From an uncultured Coriobacteriaceae bacterium (lineage in GTDB: Bacteria > Actinomycetota > Coriobacteriia > Coriobacteriales > Atopobiaceae): DNA of 64,000 nucleotides. The notes under the pieces were generated by a model. It was not told the DNA's origin. It saw only the letters and a program-made list of their open reading frames with translations, and did not search any database. The stretch covers positions 62,001 through 126,000 of the forward strand of contig CADBDT010000004.1 of assembly GCA_902793465.1 (NCBI GenBank). Direction: 5' to 3'. The translations under genes and the position numbers were made by a program. Below, piece by piece: positions 60,103-64,000 of the stretch (within the stretch, counting starts at the first letter, position 1; each line of letters begins with the position of its first letter).

Positions 60103-60170
60103 GACCTCTCAAGGGGGAGTACCCCTCTTGAGAGGCACCTCTCAAGAGGGGTACTCCCCCTTGAGAGGTC
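60103..60170. repeat. Palindromic element family B, copy 2 (double hairpin)
   Basis: GACCTCTCAAGGGGGAGTAC, CCCTCTTGAGAGGCAC, then CTCTCAAGAGGGGTACTCCC and CCTTGAGAGGTC. It is the same double-hairpin plan as at 8957. It lies between the convergent ATPase and purL genes. Confidence 0.87.
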
Positions 60171-60181
60171 ATAGGTCCGTG

Positions 60182-63100
60182 CTATTCCGTAAAGTAGGCC
60201 ACGCCACCCTCGAACAGCGGTTGGAACGCATTGCCCGGCACGTTTTGGTACAGGCCGTCGGCAGAGCGCTCGGTGTGTCCCATCTTGCCCAGAACGCGTC
60301 CGTCGGGACTGGTAATGCCCTCGATGCAAAGGGCCGAGCCGTTGGGGTTAACGCTTAGGTCCATGGACGGCACGCCTTGCTCGTCCACGTACTGCGTGGC
60401 AATCTGGCCCTTGTCCTTAAGCTGTGCGAGCAGCTCGTCGGAGGCCACAAAGCGTCCCTCGCCGTGACTTATTGCAATGTTGTGCACGTCTCCCACCTGG
60501 CACTTGGAGAGCCAGGGCGAAAGGTCGCTTGCCACGCGCGTCCGTACCAGGCGGCTCTGGTGACGGCCTATGGTGTTAAACGTAAGGGTGGGGCAGGCGT
60601 CGGTCATGTCCACAATGTCGCCGTACGGTACCAGGCCGAGCTTTACCAGAGCTTGGAAGCCGTTGCAGATGCCCAGCATAAGGCCGTCGCGGTCGTTAAG
60701 GAGCCTGCGCACAGCTTCCGTCACCTGCGGTGCGCGGAAAAACGCGGTAATAAACTTGGCCGACCCGTCGGGTTCGTCGCCGCCGCTAAAGCCGCCAGGT
60801 ATCATAACGATCTGCGCGCGGTCGATCTCCTCCACCAGCTTGCTGGTGCTCTGGGCGACTGCCGCAGGGGTAAGGTTGTTAATTACGAACGTGGTCACCT
60901 CGGCCCCGGCGCGCCTAAACGCACGGGCAGAGTCGTACTCGCAGTTGTTGCCGGGGAACACGGGTATTACCACGCGCGGTTTGGCCTTGGCTATGGAAAC
61001 GTGGGGGATGCTCTTCTCAGTCTCCGTATGGAAGTTGACCTGCTCGACCTCATCGCCTTCGCCTCGATAGGGGAATACGGGCTCCAGTCGCGACTCCCAT
61101 GCCTCTTGCTCGGCCGCGAGGTCGATGGCCTCGCCGTCGCAGACAAGCTCGTAGGCGCGCGTGACCGTTCCCACATGCTCGACGCGCACCAGATTGTTGC
61201 TGCGAGGAACAAAGGTGCAGTCGCTCACCTCAACCACAAAGCTGCCGTAGGCGGGGGAGAACAGCAGGTCTGCGTCCATGCCCCACAGGTTTGCGCCAAG
61301 ACGGTTGCCTACGCACATCTTGAACACTGCCTCGGCAAAGCAGCCATAGCCAGGGGTGGAGACCGCCAGGGCATCGCCGTCGCCAATAAGCCTCTCCACG
61401 AAGTCGAGCACGGCAAGGAGCGACTCGGGCTCGGGAGTAATGCCGTCCGCGCCGTAGTTTGGCCGCACGAGCACGATCTTGCTGTCTGCGTGCTTGAACT
61501 CGGGCGACGTTACGCGATTGAGGCTGCCGACGGCGGTCGCGAAGCTCACCAGGGTGGGCGGCACGTCCAGGTCCTCAAAGCTGCCGCTCATGGAGTCCTT
61601 GCCGCCAATGGAGCCAATGCCCAGGTCGAGCTGCGCCATTAGGGCACCGAGTACTGCGGCGCAGGGCTTTCCCCAGCGCTCCGGCTCGTCGCGCAGGCGC
61701 TCGAAGTACTCCTGGAAGGTAAGGTAGGCATCCTTGTGCAACAGACCGCATGCCACGAGGCGCGAGACCGATTCCACGACGGCCAGATAGGCGCCCGTAA
61801 ACTGGTTTGCGCTGGCAAGGTAGGGGTTGTACCCCCATGCCATGCCGCTTACGGTTGTCGTCTCGCCGTCCACAGGCATCTTGGCAACCATTCCCATGGA
61901 AGGAGTCAGCTGCGTGCGACCTCCAAAGGGCATAAGCGCGCTCGCGGCGCCGATGGTGGAGTCGAAGCGCTCGGAGAGACCCTTGTTGGAGGCCACGTTT
62001 AGGTCGGTCACAACCGAGCGCAGGCGCTCGGCGACGGTTGTGCCTTCCCAGGATGGAGCCCATGGCTCGGCGGCCTTCACATGCACGCTCTGATGCTTGG
62101 GCGCGCCGTTGGAGTTAAGAAACTCGCGGCTTATGTCCACAATGGTCGCACCGTTCCAGCTCATGTGCAGGCGCGGGTCTGCCGTTACGGTTGCCACGGC
62201 CGTTGCCTCGAGGTTCTCCTCCTGCGCATAGCCAAAGAACTCCTCTACGTCCTCGGGTGCCAGTGCCACAGCCATGCGCTCTTGGCTCTCCGAGATGGCA
62301 AGCTCGGTGCCGTCCAGGCCTTCGTACTTCTTGGGTACGAGGTCCAGGTTGATGTCCAGTCCGTCTGCCAGCTCGCCAATGGCCACGCTTACGCCGCCAG
62401 CACCAAAGTCGTTGCAGCGCTTTATGAGCTTGCAGGCGTCTTCGCGGCGGAACAGACGCTGGAGCTTGCGCTCTATAGGGGCGTTGCCCTTTTGTACCTC
62501 CGCTCCGCAGGTGGTGAGGCTCTCCAGTTTGTGTGCCTTGGAGCTGCCCGTGGCGCCGCCGATTCCGTCGCGGCCGGTGCGTCCGCCCAGCAGCACAATA
62601 ACGTCGCCGGGAGCGGGGCACTCGCGGCGCACGTGGCTTGCCGGGGTGGCGCCCACCACGGCACCTATCTCCATGCGCTTTGCCACGTATCCTGGGTGAT
62701 AGAGCTCGCTTACCTGACCGGTTGCGAGGCCAATCTGGTTGCCGTAGCTGGAGTATCCCGCTGCGGCAGTGCGCACGAGCTTGCGCTGGGGCAGCTTTCC
62801 GGACATTGTCTCGCTTACGGGGATGGTAGGATCGGCGGCGCCGGTTACGCGCATGGCTTGGTACACGTAGCTGCGGCCAGAAAGCGGGTCGCGGATAGCG
62901 CCGCCAATGCAGGTGGCCGCGCCGCCAAACGGCTCGATCTCGGTGGGATGGTTGTGGGTCTCGTTCTTGAAGAGAAACAGCCAGTCCTGGTCCTCGCCGT
63001 CCACGTCCACCTTTACCTTTACCGTGCAGGCGTTTATTTCCTCGGACTCGTCCAGTCCCGTGAGCCTGCCCGTGTGTGCAAGGTACTTTGCGCCAATGGT

Positions 63101-63910
63101 TCCCATGTCCATAAGGCACACGGGCTTGTTTTCCCGTCCAAGCTCGCCGCGAATGCTTAGGTAGCGATCGAAGGCCGCCTGCACCACGGCATCGTCGATG
63201 TCCACCTTGTCGAGCACCGTGCCAAACGTGGTGTGGCGGCAGTGGTCCGACCAGTAGGTGTCTATCATCTTTATTTCCGTAATGGTGGGGTCGCGCTTCT
63301 CGGACGCAAAGTACTCCTGGCAGAAGGCGATGTCCGCGAGGTCCATTGCCAGACCCCGCTCGTCAATGAACTCTGCGAGCCGCTTTTTGCTCAGCTTGCG
63401 GAATCCCTTTAGGACCTCTACCGCCTGGGGCTCGGCCAGCTCGAGCGCCAGCGTCTCGCGCTCTTCCAGTGAGGCCTCGCGAGCCTCCACGGGATTGATT
63501 ACGTAGTTCTTTACTGCCTCGAGCCCCGCGTTGCTCACGCGACCTTCCAGCACGTATACCTTGGCGCTTGCGACCACAGGCCGCTCGCCCTGGCTTATGA
63601 GCTGTATGCACTCGCTTGCGCTTGCGGCGCGCTGGTCAAACTGGCCGGGAAGAAACTCCACGGCAAACACCTTGGCCGTCTTTGCGAACTTCGGAAGTTC
63701 GAAGAACACGTTGTCGGACTGTGGCTCGCTAAATACGGTGGGGACGCAGCGCTCAAACAGCTTGGCGTCTATTCCCTCCACGTCGTAGCGGTTGATTATG
63801 CGAACGTCCTTTAGCCCCTTTACGCCCAAGGTGTGGCGCAGCTCGTGGCTGAGCTCTTGGGACTCGACGTCAAAGCCGGCTTTCTTTTCCACGTAGACGC
63901 GAGAAACCAT
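60182..63910 (-). CDS. purL: Phosphoribosylformylglycinamidine synthase, single-chain (PurL with PurQ domain)
   Basis: A 1242-residue enzyme of the fourth step of purine synthesis, which amidates FGAR to FGAM using glutamine and ATP. The synthetase body has VYVEKKAGFDVESQELSHEL at the start, TYWSDHCRHTTFGTVLDKVD, NETHNHPTEIEPFGGAATCI and GRTGRDGIGGATGSSK. The C-terminal glutaminase domain has the nucleophilic cysteine in LMLGICNGFQALVKLGLV, FPGNNCEYDSARAFRRAG and the late ISHGEGRFVA. It is the large fused form rather than the PurL/PurQ/PurS complex. The start at ATG 63910 is only 6 bases after the stop of the upstream partial gene, so they form one operon. Ends before a family B hairpin. Confidence 0.96.
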   Translation of the reverse strand: MVSRVYVEKKAGFDVESQELSHELRHTLGVKGLKDVRIINRYDVEGIDAKLFERCVPTVFSEPQSDNVFFELPKFAKTAKVFAVEFLPGQFDQRAASASECIQLISQGERPVVASAKVYVLEGRVSNAGLEAVKNYVINPVEAREASLEERETLALELAEPQAVEVLKGFRKLSKKRLAEFIDERGLAMDLADIAFCQEYFASEKRDPTITEIKMIDTYWSDHCRHTTFGTVLDKVDIDDAVVQAAFDRYLSIRGELGRENKPVCLMDMGTIGAKYLAHTGRLTGLDESEEINACTVKVKVDVDGEDQDWLFLFKNETHNHPTEIEPFGGAATCIGGAIRDPLSGRSYVYQAMRVTGAADPTIPVSETMSGKLPQRKLVRTAAAGYSSYGNQIGLATGQVSELYHPGYVAKRMEIGAVVGATPASHVRRECPAPGDVIVLLGGRTGRDGIGGATGSSKAHKLESLTTCGAEVQKGNAPIERKLQRLFRREDACKLIKRCNDFGAGGVSVAIGELADGLDINLDLVPKKYEGLDGTELAISESQERMAVALAPEDVEEFFGYAQEENLEATAVATVTADPRLHMSWNGATIVDISREFLNSNGAPKHQSVHVKAAEPWAPSWEGTTVAERLRSVVTDLNVASNKGLSERFDSTIGAASALMPFGGRTQLTPSMGMVAKMPVDGETTTVSGMAWGYNPYLASANQFTGAYLAVVESVSRLVACGLLHKDAYLTFQEYFERLRDEPERWGKPCAAVLGALMAQLDLGIGSIGGKDSMSGSFEDLDVPPTLVSFATAVGSLNRVTSPEFKHADSKIVLVRPNYGADGITPEPESLLAVLDFVERLIGDGDALAVSTPGYGCFAEAVFKMCVGNRLGANLWGMDADLLFSPAYGSFVVEVSDCTFVPRSNNLVRVEHVGTVTRAYELVCDGEAIDLAAEQEAWESRLEPVFPYRGEGDEVEQVNFHTETEKSIPHVSIAKAKPRVVIPVFPGNNCEYDSARAFRRAGAEVTTFVINNLTPAAVAQSTSKLVEEIDRAQIVMIPGGFSGGDEPDGSAKFITAFFRAPQVTEAVRRLLNDRDGLMLGICNGFQALVKLGLVPYGDIVDMTDACPTLTFNTIGRHQSRLVRTRVASDLSPWLSKCQVGDVHNIAISHGEGRFVASDELLAQLKDKGQIATQYVDEQGVPSMDLSVNPNGSALCIEGITSPDGRVLGKMGHTERSADGLYQNVPGNAFQPLFEGGVAYFTE

Positions 63911-63916
63911 AAAAAC

Positions 63917-64000
63917 CTACCCTTCGTTGAAAAAGACGCCCTCCATAATAGCCGAGGACTGCGCCTGGGTGACAAAATTGCCGCACTTGTTGCAAATAGA
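63917..64000 (-). CDS. C-terminal end of an unidentified gene upstream of purL
   Basis: The last 27 codons visible read SICNKCGNFVTQAQSSAIME then GVFFNEG, ending with TAG at 63917-63919. A CxxC pair (CNKCG) suggests a zinc ribbon or cluster site. The 5' part is outside the window. Spacing of 6 bases to purL points to a shared operon, so a purine-related or regulatory role is possible but not shown. Confidence 0.6.
   Translation of the reverse strand, partial: SICNKCGNFVTQAQSSAIMEGVFFNEG

Overview
This window looks like chromosome from a strictly anaerobic, high-G+C Gram-positive bacterium, most likely a member of the Coriobacteriia (phylum Actinomycetota). That placement is an inference from protein style and gene mix: [FeFe]-hydrogenase maturases, a two-iron superoxide reductase, an AddAB recombination pair, LexA-type dyad upstream of ruvC, many lipoproteins with actinobacterial-style signals, and abundant palindromic repeats between genes. 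No ribosomal RNA, tRNA, CRISPR array, integrase or insertion sequence was found.

Layout. 1-7.9 kb: a secreted protein cut by the left edge, a repeat array, a LysR regulator, then an orphan family-5 peptide-binding lipoprotein followed closely by a large Cache-HAMP-GGDEF-EAL membrane protein. 8-13.2 kb: a ROK sugar kinase, a DUF2252 protein, and hydF-hydE on the minus strand. 13.6-14.6 kb: a RhuM-Fic/Doc fusion gene interrupted by one in-frame TGA. 15-25.7 kb: the most interesting block, a plus-strand cluster nflH-nflD1-nflK1-hypF-hypC-hypD-hypE-nflD2-nflK2 (nfl is used here only as a working label for nitrogenase-like). It combines one nitrogenase reductase-like protein, two paralogous pairs of nitrogenase component-1-like subunits, and the four Hyp proteins that build the Fe(CN)2CO group of [NiFe]-hydrogenase. 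The nickel-inserting HypA and HypB and any hydrogenase structural gene are absent from the window. NflK1 and HypF are translationally coupled by an ATGA overlap.

26-33.5 kb: a PTS-type membrane protein, decayed nagB and a threonine-aldolase remnant, an HTH antitoxin-like protein, a probable lysine riboswitch with terminator ahead of dapA-dapB, a membrane protein, an iron-type alcohol dehydrogenase and a small holin-like membrane protein. 33.8-42.2 kb: addB-addA, with a palindromic repeat inserted in frame inside addA, and an AAA-ATPase/PD-(D/E)XK protein. 42.3-51.3 kb: dnaE with a long insertion in its PHP domain, desulfoferrodoxin, a catalytically degenerate NAD-synthetase-like protein, and ruvC-ruvA-ruvB behind a candidate SOS box. 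51.3-56.6 kb: a partly decayed defence-type region (methyltransferase remnant, YhcG-like nuclease, helicase remnant, zinc-ribbon protein, RraA remnant, coiled-coil membrane protein, DUF262-DUF1524-RAMA protein). 56.9-60.1 kb: an amino-acid ABC transporter whose operon is split by almost 1 kb of repeats. 60.2-64 kb: purL and the end of an upstream gene.

The second theme is repeats. At least six families of palindromic elements (called A to F here) fill gaps between genes. Family A (about 110 bp, arms about 37 bp) occurs at least eight times. One copy is nested inside another, one is tandemly duplicated, and one lies in frame inside addA. A family F copy has replaced the natural end of hypF.
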